This document shows, piece by piece, positions 31,715 through 38,502 of a stretch of DNA of 38,502 nt (position 1 is its first letter; each line of letters opens with the position of its first letter). Location of the stretch: the NCBI GenBank assembly GCA_964416315.1, contig CAYQDR010000036.1:1-38502 (forward strand), written 5' to 3'. The DNA is from CAYQDR01 sp964416315 (GTDB taxonomy: Bacteria > Methylomirabilota > Methylomirabilia > Rokubacteriales > DASRDR01). A program made the translations under genes and the position numbers. Under the pieces are notes generated by a model. The model was not told the origin of the DNA, searched no databases, and saw only the letters and a list, made by a program, of their open reading frames with translations.

Positions 31715-32654
31715 GGCGCCCCGCTCCCGGCTCGAGCCACCCCGCGAGCCCGCGCCTGGCGAAGAGGACGATGCCGACCAGGATCGGGCCCAGCACGAGC
31801 TGCCAGTGCTCCGTGTACCCCGAGAGCGTCTCCTCCAGGAAGAGGAAGGCGAAGGCGCCGAGCGACGGCCCGAGCCCGGTGCCCATCCCGCCCAGGATCA
31901 CCATCACCATGAGCTCGCCCGAGCGCGTCCAGTGCATGAAGGCGGGGCTCATGTACTTCGCGAAGTTGGCGAGCAGGACGCCCGCCATCCCGGCCATCGT
32001 CCCCGCGATGACGAAGGCGACCAGCTTGTAGCGGTAGGTGGGGAAGCCGATCGCCCGCATCCGGCGCTCGTTGGAGCGCGCCCCGCGGATCACCAGACCG
32101 AAGCGGGAGTGGACGAGGCGGTGGACGAGGTAGTGGAGGCCGACCAGGAGCACGAGGACCGTGTAGTAGAAGACCGTCGGGTGCTCGAGGTCGAGCAGGC
32201 CTCCGAAGCGGCTCCGGTGGGCGAGCGTCATCCCGTCGTCGCCCCCGTAGACCTTCAGGCTCACGCCGAGGAAGTAGAGCATCTGGGCGAAGGCGAGCGT
32301 GATCATGATGAAGTAGACGCCGCTCGTCCGCAGGGACACCGCGCCGATCGCCAGCGCGGCCAGCGCCGAGGCCAGGACGGCGACCGGCCACTGGACGAAG
32401 CCGCTCTCCACGCCGTGGGCGCTCAGGATGCCGACCGTGTAGACCCCGACCCCGACGTACGCGGCGTGGCCGAAGCTCACCATGCCCCCGTAGCCGAGGA
32501 TGAGGTTGAGGCTCAGCGCGGCGACGGCCCAGATCATCATCCGGGCGAACAGCGTCAGGGCGTAGGGCGCGTCGAGCAGGCGCGCGGCCACCGGGACGAG
32601 GGCCAGGAGGACGAGGCCCCCGACGAGGACGACGGTGTGGAGCCGCGGACGCAT
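31707..32654 (-). CDS. livM: Liv-type ABC transporter permease LivM (operon 2)
   Basis: A 315-residue permease with about nine hydrophobic segments, the LivM start block AVAALSLNLILGYGGMVSFGHAA (about 43-65) and ILGGMGTGLGPSLGAFAF near residue 260. It follows livH after an unusually long 232-base gap and overlaps livG by 8 bases. It forms the channel with LivH. Confidence 0.92.
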   Translation of the reverse strand: MRPRLHTVVLVGGLVLLALVPVAARLLDAPYALTLFARMMIWAVAALSLNLILGYGGMVSFGHAAYVGVGVYTVGILSAHGVESGFVQWPVAVLASALAALAIGAVSLRTSGVYFIMITLAFAQMLYFLGVSLKVYGGDDGMTLAHRSRFGGLLDLEHPTVFYYTVLVLLVGLHYLVHRLVHSRFGLVIRGARSNERRMRAIGFPTYRYKLVAFVIAGTMAGMAGVLLANFAKYMSPAFMHWTRSGELMVMVILGGMGTGLGPSLGAFAFLFLEETLSGYTEHWQLVLGPILVGIVLFARRGLAGWLEPGAGRHA

Positions 32655-32886
32655 CAGTCGGTACCGCGCTCGCCCAAGCTGGTTCGCGCAGGGCTGCGGA
32701 AGGTGCGGGGCCGAGAAACGAGCATAGCGAGGGGCGCAGGGAGGAGGCGGGCCGAGGCGTATGCCGCATACGTCGAGGTCCGCCGACGACCCGACCGGAG
32801 GGACGGGACGCCCGTGAGGCCGCAGGCCGAGCGCGTCCCGGCGAGCTGGAGGACGACGCTAGGCGGCGTTGATCGGCCCCGCACGG
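32655..32886. other. livH-livM gap of operon 2 with a 15-base palindrome
   Basis: No gene. At 32758-32772 CGTATGC-C-GCATACG is a perfect 7-bp palindrome with a one-base centre. Within an otherwise tightly overlapping operon a 232-base gap is notable. It may hold an internal promoter or a repeat insertion, but I see no good -35/-10 pair. Confidence 0.4.
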
Positions 32887-33810
32887 TCAGCCGGTGCGCG
32901 CCGGGAAAAGGCCCTCCGGCCGGACGGCGAGGACCCCCGCCATCAGGACGTAGATGAGCATCGAGGCGAGGGCCGGGCCGGCCTGGTTCGCCGCCTGCGG
33001 GCCGAGGGCCGTGGCGAGGAGCGGCGGGAGGAACGCGCGCCCGATCGTGTCCACCAGGCCGACGAGGACCGCCGCCACGAACGCCCCGCGGATCGAGCCG
33101 ATGCCGCCGATCACGATGACGACGAACGTGAGGATGAGGATCGGCTCCCCCATGCCGGACTCGACCGAGAGGATCGGGCCGGCCATGAGGCCCGCCAGGC
33201 CGGCCAGGGCCGCGCCCAGGGCGAAGACGCCCGTGTACAGGCGCCCGATGTCCACGCCGAGGGCCGCCACCATGGTCCGGTTGGAGGCCCCCGCCCGGAT
33301 CAACATCCCGAGCCGAGTCCGGCTGATGAGGACGTAGAGGAAGACGGCGACAGCGAGGCCGACCGTCACGATCAGGAGCCGGTAGGCGGGATAGCGGACC
33401 CCGGGGAGGAGCGGGACGTGCCCGGCCAGCCCGGCCGGCAGGGCCATGAACAAGGCGGCCTTCCCCCAGACCACGCGGACCAGCTCGTTGAAGAAGAGGA
33501 TGAGGCCGAAGGTGGCCAGCACCTGGTCGAGGTGGTCGCGGCCGTAGAGGCCGCGGAGCACGACGAGCTCGACGACGAGACCCACCAGCGCCGTCGCCGG
33601 CAGCGCGAGGAGCGCCGCCAGCGCGAACGAGCCGGTCCACTGCTGGAAGGCCGCGGCGAAGTAGGCGCCGAGCATGTAGAGCGAGCCGTGGGCGAGGTTC
33701 ACGAGGTTCATGATCCCGAAGACGAGGGTGAGCCCCGCCGCCATGAGGAAGAGCATGACCCCGAGCTGGAGGCCGTTCAGGGCCTGGACGAGCAGAAGAG
33801 AGACGTCCAC
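32887..33810 (-). CDS. livH: Liv-type ABC transporter permease LivH (operon 2)
   Basis: A 307-residue permease starting at GTG 33810. The LivH block MAAGLTLVFGIMNLVNLAHGSLYMLGAY lies at about 22-49, and the ATPase-contact segment VIVIGGIGSIRGAFVAA near 235-251. It follows the binding-protein gene by 55 bases and is followed by the 232-base gap before livM. Confidence 0.92.
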   Translation of the reverse strand: MDVSLLLVQALNGLQLGVMLFLMAAGLTLVFGIMNLVNLAHGSLYMLGAYFAAAFQQWTGSFALAALLALPATALVGLVVELVVLRGLYGRDHLDQVLATFGLILFFNELVRVVWGKAALFMALPAGLAGHVPLLPGVRYPAYRLLIVTVGLAVAVFLYVLISRTRLGMLIRAGASNRTMVAALGVDIGRLYTGVFALGAALAGLAGLMAGPILSVESGMGEPILILTFVVIVIGGIGSIRGAFVAAVLVGLVDTIGRAFLPPLLATALGPQAANQAGPALASMLIYVLMAGVLAVRPEGLFPARTG

Positions 33811-33865
33811 CGGGGAAGCCGGCTGGCTCGCGGCGCGTCGCCCGGGCCGCTCGGTGGGGGCGACG

Positions 33866-35038
33866 CTACCACTTCATCGGGCAGTCTTTGGCGTAGGCGT
33901 CCGAGTGGTTGGTGAAGACGACGCCCCGGTTCTCGAGCCTGAGGCGTCCCGCGGCGTCCTTCACCACCTGGTAGAGGTAGAAGTTCTGGATCGGGAAGTG
34001 GTTGGTGTTGTACCGGACCGTGCCGCCGCGCACCGAGGCGAACGTCGGCTTGCGGAAGGCGGCGCGCAGCGCCTGCTTGTCCTCCAGCTTGCCCCTGACG
34101 GCCCGGATCGCGTGGTCGAGGAGGAGGGCGGCGTCGTACCCCTGCGCGGCGAAGAGCGCCGGCGGGTAGCCGTATTTCTTCTCGAAGTCGGCGACGAACC
34201 GCTTGCTGACCGGGTTGTCGAGGTCGGCCGTCCAGAAGCCGGCCCCGTACACGCCCACCGCGGCGTCGCCCTGCGCCTTGAGCGTGGTCTCGTCCACCGT
34301 GAAGGCGGTGAAGAGCGGCACCTCCTGGGTGAGCCCGGCCTGCGCGTACTGCTTGACGAAGTTCACCCCCATGCCCCCCGGGTAGAAGACGAAGACGGCG
34401 TCCGGCTTGGCGGCGCGGAGCTGGGCCAGCTCGGCGGAGTAGTCGGGCTGGTTCAGCGTCGTGTAGACCTCGCCCGCGACCTCGCCCTTGTAGTAGCGCT
34501 TGAAGCCGGCGAGCGAATCCTTGCCGGCCTGGTAGTTGGGCGCCATGAGGTACACGCGCTTGTACCCCTTGTCCTGGACGTGCTTGCCCATCGCCTCGTG
34601 CGAGCCGTCGTTCTGCCATGAGGCGGAGAAGAAGAAGGGCGAGCACTGGGCGCCGGCGATCGGCGAGGGGCCCGCGTTCTGGCTGATGAGGAACGTCTGG
34701 GAGTCGACGATCGGCTTGTAGATCGCCATCATGACGTTGGAGAAGATCGTCCCGACGACGAAGTCGACCCGGTCCCGCTCGAGGAGCTTCTTCGCCACCT
34801 GGAGCCCGACGTCGGGCTTGAGCTGGTCGTCCTCCTTGACGACCTCCGTCGGGAGCCCGCCCAGCTTGCCGCCGACGTGCTCCACGCCGAGCATGAACCC
34901 GTCGAAGGCGTGCTGGCCGAGGAGCCCCACGGGGCCGGAGAAGGTCGCGACGAAGCCCACCTTGACCCTGTCCGCCGCCGCGGCCGGGGCTGCCGCGAGC
35001 GCGAGCGTGAGCGTGACCGTGACGATGCGATGGATCAT
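33866..35038 (-). CDS. Branched-chain amino-acid-type ABC transporter substrate-binding protein (operon 2)
   Basis: A 390-residue periplasmic binding protein of the Peripla_BP_6 family. The signal peptide is MIHRIVTVTLTLALAAAPAAAA, and the mature start DRVKVGFVATFSGPVGLLGQ. ATG 35038 is chosen because GAGGAAAG lies just upstream and the signal begins there, although the frame stays open to 35164. It ends CPMKW. It heads operon 2 (binding protein, LivH, LivM, LivG, LivF). The protein differs clearly from the operon 1 binding protein, so the two systems likely take up different ligands. Confidence 0.92.
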   Translation of the reverse strand: MIHRIVTVTLTLALAAAPAAAADRVKVGFVATFSGPVGLLGQHAFDGFMLGVEHVGGKLGGLPTEVVKEDDQLKPDVGLQVAKKLLERDRVDFVVGTIFSNVMMAIYKPIVDSQTFLISQNAGPSPIAGAQCSPFFFSASWQNDGSHEAMGKHVQDKGYKRVYLMAPNYQAGKDSLAGFKRYYKGEVAGEVYTTLNQPDYSAELAQLRAAKPDAVFVFYPGGMGVNFVKQYAQAGLTQEVPLFTAFTVDETTLKAQGDAAVGVYGAGFWTADLDNPVSKRFVADFEKKYGYPPALFAAQGYDAALLLDHAIRAVRGKLEDKQALRAAFRKPTFASVRGGTVRYNTNHFPIQNFYLYQVVKDAAGRLRLENRGVVFTNHSDAYAKDCPMKW

Positions 35039-35119
35039 GACTCTTTCCTCCGCGTGGGCGTGGTGTCGGCGTCTCCGGCGGGCCAAGTATACCCCAAGGG
35101 GCCTCGCCCACATCTGTCT

Positions 35120-35147
35120 CCCTCTCCCTCCCGGGGGAGGGAGAGGG
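35120..35147. repeat. 13-bp C/T-rich perfect hairpin
   Basis: CCCTCTCCCTCCC, two G, GGGAGGGAGAGGG. It lies between the divergent binding-protein gene and the AbrB-like gene, upstream of both. CCCTCTCC/GGAGAGGG stems of this kind recur as intergenic repeats in many GC-rich genomes. It may be an RNA stem or a REP-like element. Confidence 0.55.
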
Positions 35148-35217
35148 TGGAGGTGAAGTCCCACGCGCGCCCGCCGAATTGCGGAAATTCTGCTAATATG
35201 ACGCTGGAGGTTGACCG

Positions 35218-35517
35218 ATGGCTCAGCGCACGGCTCGCTCGACTACGACCCTGGTCGTCTCTCCGAGGGGCCAGATCACCCTGCCCAAACCCCTGCGCGC
35301 TCGCCTGCGGCTCGCCCCCGGCTCGGTCTTGCTGCTGCGGGAGGAGGCCGGGAAGATCGTCCTCGATCCCGCTGCAGTGGTCCCCATCTCGCTGTATGGC
35401 GACGAGGAAATCGAGCGCCTGGTCGCCGCGGATCGTGTGGCCCCGCGTGAGCGGGCGGCGCTCCGTCGGCGCTGGGGCCTGAAGGCGCCCGCCCGGCGCC
35501 GTCGCGGGCGTGGCTGA
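35218..35517 (+). CDS. AbrB/MazE/SpoVT-domain DNA-binding protein, orphan
   Basis: A 99-residue protein. Residues about 9-52 (TTTLVVSPRGQITLPKPLRARL) form the swapped-hairpin AbrB domain, and the basic tail APARRRRGRG may add DNA contacts. ATG 35218 has GGAGG at 35206-35210. A TAATAT at 35194-35199 in a small AT-rich patch is a possible -10. Many such proteins are antitoxins of VapC or MazF toxins, but no toxin gene follows; the next gene is convergent. It is either a stand-alone regulator or an orphan antitoxin. Confidence 0.85.
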   Translation: MAQRTARSTTTLVVSPRGQITLPKPLRARLRLAPGSVLLLREEAGKIVLDPAAVVPISLYGDEEIERLVAADRVAPRERAALRRRWGLKAPARRRRGRG

Positions 35518-35523
35518 CTTCCG

Positions 35524-35570
35524 TCTTTCCTCGGGGAGGGATCGGAGGGGACACGTCGAGGCCCCCTCCC
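35524..35570. terminator. Bidirectional terminator-like repeat between convergent genes
   Basis: TCTTTCCTCGGGGAGGG, then GGAGGGG, then CGTCGAGGCCCCCTCCC at 35554-35570. GGAGGGG and CCCCTCC can pair. The 17-base right part is identical to 16132-16148, and TCTTTCCT also recurs at 16103-16110. Both copies follow a minus-strand stop directly. Confidence 0.55.
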
Positions 35571-35571
35571 A

Positions 35572-36285
35572 CTAGAGCGGGCCCACGACCAGACGTTCGT
35601 GAAGCGCCGACAAGATCTCGTCGATTCCCGCGCACGCCCAGAGATCGAAGAACGGCGACTCCTGGAGCGCGAAGAACTCTCGATCGCCGCGCTCCCGGGT
35701 CTGCTCGGGCGTCTCGCCGGGCTTCGCCGCACGGATCACTCCGACCACGCGGTCCTTGTGATAGATCGCCGGGTATTCGATGTAGTGGTAGAGGTACTCG
35801 AGGTTCTTCGTGTAGAAGACGGCGACGGGGATCGACTGCCACGTCTGACCGTTCTTCACGTTCAAGAACTCGGCCATGATGTCGGCGTTGCTGTCTGGCG
35901 CCTCCTCGAGGGACGGGCGCTGGCTCCTGCCCTCCTTCTCGCCGTCGCGTCGGAAGATCCTGAGCTCGAGGCCACCCGCCTCGGCGACCCGCGCCAGCAT
36001 CGGGACGTCGCGCCGGCAGTCCGACGACCACTCCTCCGCTATGACCAGGATCTTCGCGGGCCCGCCCGGCTGGCTCGCGAGCCAGCGGATCGCCGCCGCC
36101 TGCGCGTCCGAGAGGCGCACCTTCTCGTAACGCTTGCGCAGGTAGCCGCTCCAGTCGCGCCGCGGCGTGCCGCGGGCGCCCTCGCGCTTGAGGTTCCCCG
36201 GGCTCCCCACGTAGGCGACGTACTGGTCGAAGGTCATCCCGGACGCGAAGCGCTCCGGCGTCACGACACTCCTCTTTTCAGCCAT
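35572..36285 (-). CDS. Thioredoxin-fold protein with a degenerate active site
   Basis: A 237-residue protein. From about residue 75 to 185 it has a thioredoxin-like fold of the Thioredoxin_9-like group: KILVIAEEWSSDCRRDVPMLARVAE, then SIPVAVFYTKNLEYLYHY with the cis-Pro. The usual WCxxC is WSSDC: the first Cys is Ser 87 and only C90 remains, so it could act as a monothiol but not by the dithiol route. ATG 36285 has an excellent AAGGAGGG upstream. The last section (FFALQESPFFDLWACAGIDEI) is an extension. It is convergent with the AbrB gene. Substrate unknown. Confidence 0.78.
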   Translation of the reverse strand: MAEKRSVVTPERFASGMTFDQYVAYVGSPGNLKREGARGTPRRDWSGYLRKRYEKVRLSDAQAAAIRWLASQPGGPAKILVIAEEWSSDCRRDVPMLARVAEAGGLELRIFRRDGEKEGRSQRPSLEEAPDSNADIMAEFLNVKNGQTWQSIPVAVFYTKNLEYLYHYIEYPAIYHKDRVVGVIRAAKPGETPEQTRERGDREFFALQESPFFDLWACAGIDEILSALHERLVVGPL

Positions 36286-36327
36286 GGCGAGCCCTCCTTG
36301 TCGGGAAACAATGTCCGGGCGCCCGAA

Positions 36328-38502
36328 TCATCGCGTCACTTTCCCCAGTTCACGCTCCGCCTGCGCGAGCCAGAAGCTCATATCCATCTCGCGGTACATC
36401 GTCGTCGCGGTGGCGAGGTGCTCCTCGGCCTTCGGCCTGTCACCGGTTCGGCGGTGCAGCTTGCCCAGGCCGAGGTGGCAGTGGGCGACCTCGGGCCGCA
36501 TCCTGAACTGCGTGGCCACTGCGAGAGCTTCCTCGAGGCGCTCACCTGCGCCAGACGGGTCGCCCTGCGCGAGAGCCTCGGCCTCCAGGCGCAGCCACGG
36601 GGCCCGGTAGCCCCACGCGTTCCGTTCGGTCGCCGCAGCCATCCCCTGCCGGATCTGGGCATGGGCCTCCTCAGGGCAGCCGGCCGCGAGGTAGGCGCTC
36701 GCCGTCATCGTCCCGTAGTAATGCCACTGGGGCATGATTGTTCCGGTCGATCTCTCACGGGCGCGCGCGAGACACTCCAGGCCCCGCTCGCGCTCACCGA
36801 GCAGGACGAGGGCGTAGGCGAGCTGGGAGAGCGTGATCATGGCCCGGTGAAACAGCTCGTGCTCTCTCGCGATGGCGAGCGCCCGCTCGAGAAACGGCAC
36901 CGCGGTCTCCAACTCGCCGCAGAGGAGGTGGACGTAGCCGAGGTGGCCGTTGGCGACGCCGAGACTCGTGGGGTGACGGATGTCGGTCGCCACCCGCAGC
37001 CCTTCTCTTGCCGAAGCGAACGCCTGCTGGAAGTCGCCCAGGGCCGCGTAAGCCTCCGAGCGCCAGGCGCTGAGACTCACGTAGATCGGGAACACGAAGC
37101 CAGGCTCCTCACCGTATCGATCCACCTGGTCGAACAGCGCGAGACCCGCGCTGAACTCCCGCACCGCCTCCGCGATGCGTCCGAGATCCCGGCAGGCGAG
37201 GCTCACTATGAACCGCGCGTAGGTCCGTGTTCTGAGGTCCCGGGGGTCGGCGCGCTCGAATGCTTCGCGCGCCTTTTCGATGGCCGACTCGAGCGTCCCG
37301 GGGATCACGCCAATGAGGGCGACCGCCTGGGCCTGTCGCACCTGCACCTGGGCGAGCCGCGGTCCGTCGTCGAGGCCACGGGCCAACCCCTCGGCCTTCT
37401 CGCCCAACTCAACGAGCCCATCGTACTGACCGGTGGTCCACCGCGCGGACCATAGCTCCAGGCAGGCATCGAGCTTGAGGGTGAGATCCGCGGCGTCGCC
37501 AAGGCGGTCGAGCGTGTCCACCACCGCCTGGTAGAAAGTGGCGCCGGCCTGGTATCGGGCCTGGGCGAAGGCCTTTTCGCCCGCTTGATAGAGGTACCGG
37601 CCGGCCCGGTCCCACAGCTCCGCCCGCGCCGCGTGGTGCGCGAGCAGCTCGATCTTCGCCCGTTCCCGCCCGGCCCACTGCTCCTCGAGGGCCTGCAGCA
37701 CCCGCTCGTGCAGCGCCCGGCGGCGCTCGCGGAGCAGGCTCTGGTAGGCGACCTCCAACGTCAGCGCGTGCTTGAACGTGTACTCGAGGTCGGGGAAGAG
37801 TTGGGCTTCGTAGAGAAACTCAGCGGCCTGGAGCCGTGCGAGACTCCCGCGCAGGGTTTCCTCGGGCTCCTCGACGATGGCCAGAAGGAGGGGGAAGGGC
37901 ACGTCGTAGCCGATGACCGCAGCGATCTGGAGGAGTCGCTTCTCCTCTGGCGGGAGCCGGTCGATCCGGGCGGCCAGGACTGCCTGCACCGTCGCCGGTA
38001 CGTGAATACTCCGAAGGGCCTGAGCCAGACGATAGGCCCCCCGCTCGCCCACCAGGACGTGGGTCTCCACCAGGGTCCGCACACTCTCCTCCAGGAAGAA
38101 GGGGTTCCCCTCGGTCTGGGCGATCAGGCGCTGTTTGAGCTCCTTGAGCCCGGCGTCAGCTCCCAGGAGGGTTCGGAGGAGTTCCTCGGCGCTCTCGGGG
38201 AGCAGGGAATCGATCCGGAGCTGCGTGTAGTACGTCTTGCCCCCCCAGCCGTGCTGGTACTCGGGGCGGTAGTTGACCAGGAGTAGGGAGCGAGCCGTCG
38301 GGAGACTCTCGACCAGGCTGTCGAGCAGCGCCTGGGTCTCGGCGTCGATCCAGTGAAGGTCCTCGAACACGACGATGAGCGGCTGCACCTGGCTTTCCCT
38401 GAGGAGGAGGCGCTTGACGCCATCGAGCGTGCGCTGGCGGCGTTGCGACGGCTCGAGGCGCTGCCACTCGGACTCCTCGACGGGGACATCCAGGAGCCCC
38501 AG
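36328..38502 (-). CDS. Large AAA-ATPase/TPR regulator, C-terminal part (runs off the right edge)
   Basis: At least 724 residues; the start lies beyond the window. The visible part begins inside an AAA_16-type STAND ATPase. Its Walker B is LIVVFEDLHWIDAET, followed by LLLVNYRPEYQHGWGGKTYY, QTEGNPFFLEESVRTL and AARIDRLPPEEKRLLQIAAVIG. From about 300 residues on come repeated TPR-like helices (for example YQAGEKAFAQARYQAGATFYQ). This layout is typical of proteins with an N-terminal class III adenylate cyclase or a serine/threonine kinase domain, or of LuxR-type regulators with a C-terminal HTH. Here the C-terminus ends in TPR without an HTH, favouring an N-terminal output domain outside the window. 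It lies 42 bases upstream of the thioredoxin-fold gene on the same strand. Confidence 0.85.
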   Translation of the reverse strand: MGLLDVPVEESEWQRLEPSQRRQRTLDGVKRLLLRESQVQPLIVVFEDLHWIDAETQALLDSLVESLPTARSLLLVNYRPEYQHGWGGKTYYTQLRIDSLLPESAEELLRTLLGADAGLKELKQRLIAQTEGNPFFLEESVRTLVETHVLVGERGAYRLAQALRSIHVPATVQAVLAARIDRLPPEEKRLLQIAAVIGYDVPFPLLLAIVEEPEETLRGSLARLQAAEFLYEAQLFPDLEYTFKHALTLEVAYQSLLRERRRALHERVLQALEEQWAGRERAKIELLAHHAARAELWDRAGRYLYQAGEKAFAQARYQAGATFYQAVVDTLDRLGDAADLTLKLDACLELWSARWTTGQYDGLVELGEKAEGLARGLDDGPRLAQVQVRQAQAVALIGVIPGTLESAIEKAREAFERADPRDLRTRTYARFIVSLACRDLGRIAEAVREFSAGLALFDQVDRYGEEPGFVFPIYVSLSAWRSEAYAALGDFQQAFASAREGLRVATDIRHPTSLGVANGHLGYVHLLCGELETAVPFLERALAIAREHELFHRAMITLSQLAYALVLLGERERGLECLARARERSTGTIMPQWHYYGTMTASAYLAAGCPEEAHAQIRQGMAAATERNAWGYRAPWLRLEAEALAQGDPSGAGERLEEALAVATQFRMRPEVAHCHLGLGKLHRRTGDRPKAEEHLATATTMYREMDMSFWLAQAERELGKVTR

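Overview
The window is about 38.5 kb of very GC-rich bacterial chromosome, densely packed, with SD-type ribosome sites and many GTG starts. I see no phage, insertion sequence, tRNA, rRNA or CRISPR array. Two branched-chain-amino-acid-type ABC transporter operons, a tetrathionate/arsenate-reductase-clade molybdoenzyme with a CMD protein and an FmdE protein, and the overall style resemble uncultured soil or subsurface lineages such as Candidatus Rokubacteria/Methylomirabilota. That placement is an inference from gene content only. Two apparent one-base homopolymer frameshifts and one gene-to-gene chimera suggest a metagenome-type assembly or real local decay.

Layout, left to right. (1) 1-1.7 kb: the tail of an unknown gene, then a minus-strand pair, a MetE C-terminal-domain-like methyltransferase and a carboxymuconolactone-decarboxylase-like (CMD) protein. 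(2) 1.7-6.4 kb: a complete plus-strand Liv-type uptake operon (binding protein, two ATPases, two permeases), divergent from the first pair across a region with a perfect 9-bp inverted repeat. (3) 6.4-7.1 kb: a MazF-type toxin and its antitoxin on the minus strand, with a palindrome just upstream. (4) 7.2-12.2 kb, minus strand: an iron-sulfur subunit with a terminal CxxCH motif, a TAT-exported molybdopterin oxidoreductase split by a frameshift, a CMD-like protein and an FmdE-like protein. The last is cut in mid-gene and joined to a headless sugar-ABC permease. (5) 12.3-17 kb: an arsenic operon (arsR, ACR3 pump, universal stress protein, thioredoxin-type arsC) lying between two direct-repeat blocks. 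Each block carries a copy of a glycogen phosphorylase 3' end, and the larger phosphorylase copy has lost about two thirds of its 5' part.

(6) 17-21.9 kb, plus strand: acetate kinase and xylulose-5-P/fructose-6-P phosphoketolase, a two-enzyme route from sugar phosphate through acetyl phosphate to acetate and ATP, then a DUF2877/AllH-type protein. (7) 21.9-29 kb: an isoprenylcysteine-methyltransferase-family membrane protein, 3-methyladenine DNA glycosylase I, and an unusual block in which two closely related, inverted, about 730-residue membrane proteins with an embedded spermidine-synthase-like SAM fold flank a GT-C-like membrane glycosyltransferase. (8) 29-30.2 kb: a persulfide-dioxygenase-like metallo-beta-lactamase/rhodanese fusion. 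(9) 30.2-35 kb: a second complete Liv-type operon on the minus strand. (10) 35.2-38.5 kb: an orphan AbrB-type protein, a thioredoxin-fold protein lacking one redox cysteine, and the C-terminal part of a large AAA-ATPase/TPR regulator that runs off the right edge.

Points most worth a second look: the paired SpeE-like membrane proteins around a glycosyltransferase, with a shared start-proximal motif; the repeat-bounded arsenic island; the FmdE/permease chimera; and the haem motif at the end of the molybdoenzyme's iron-sulfur subunit.
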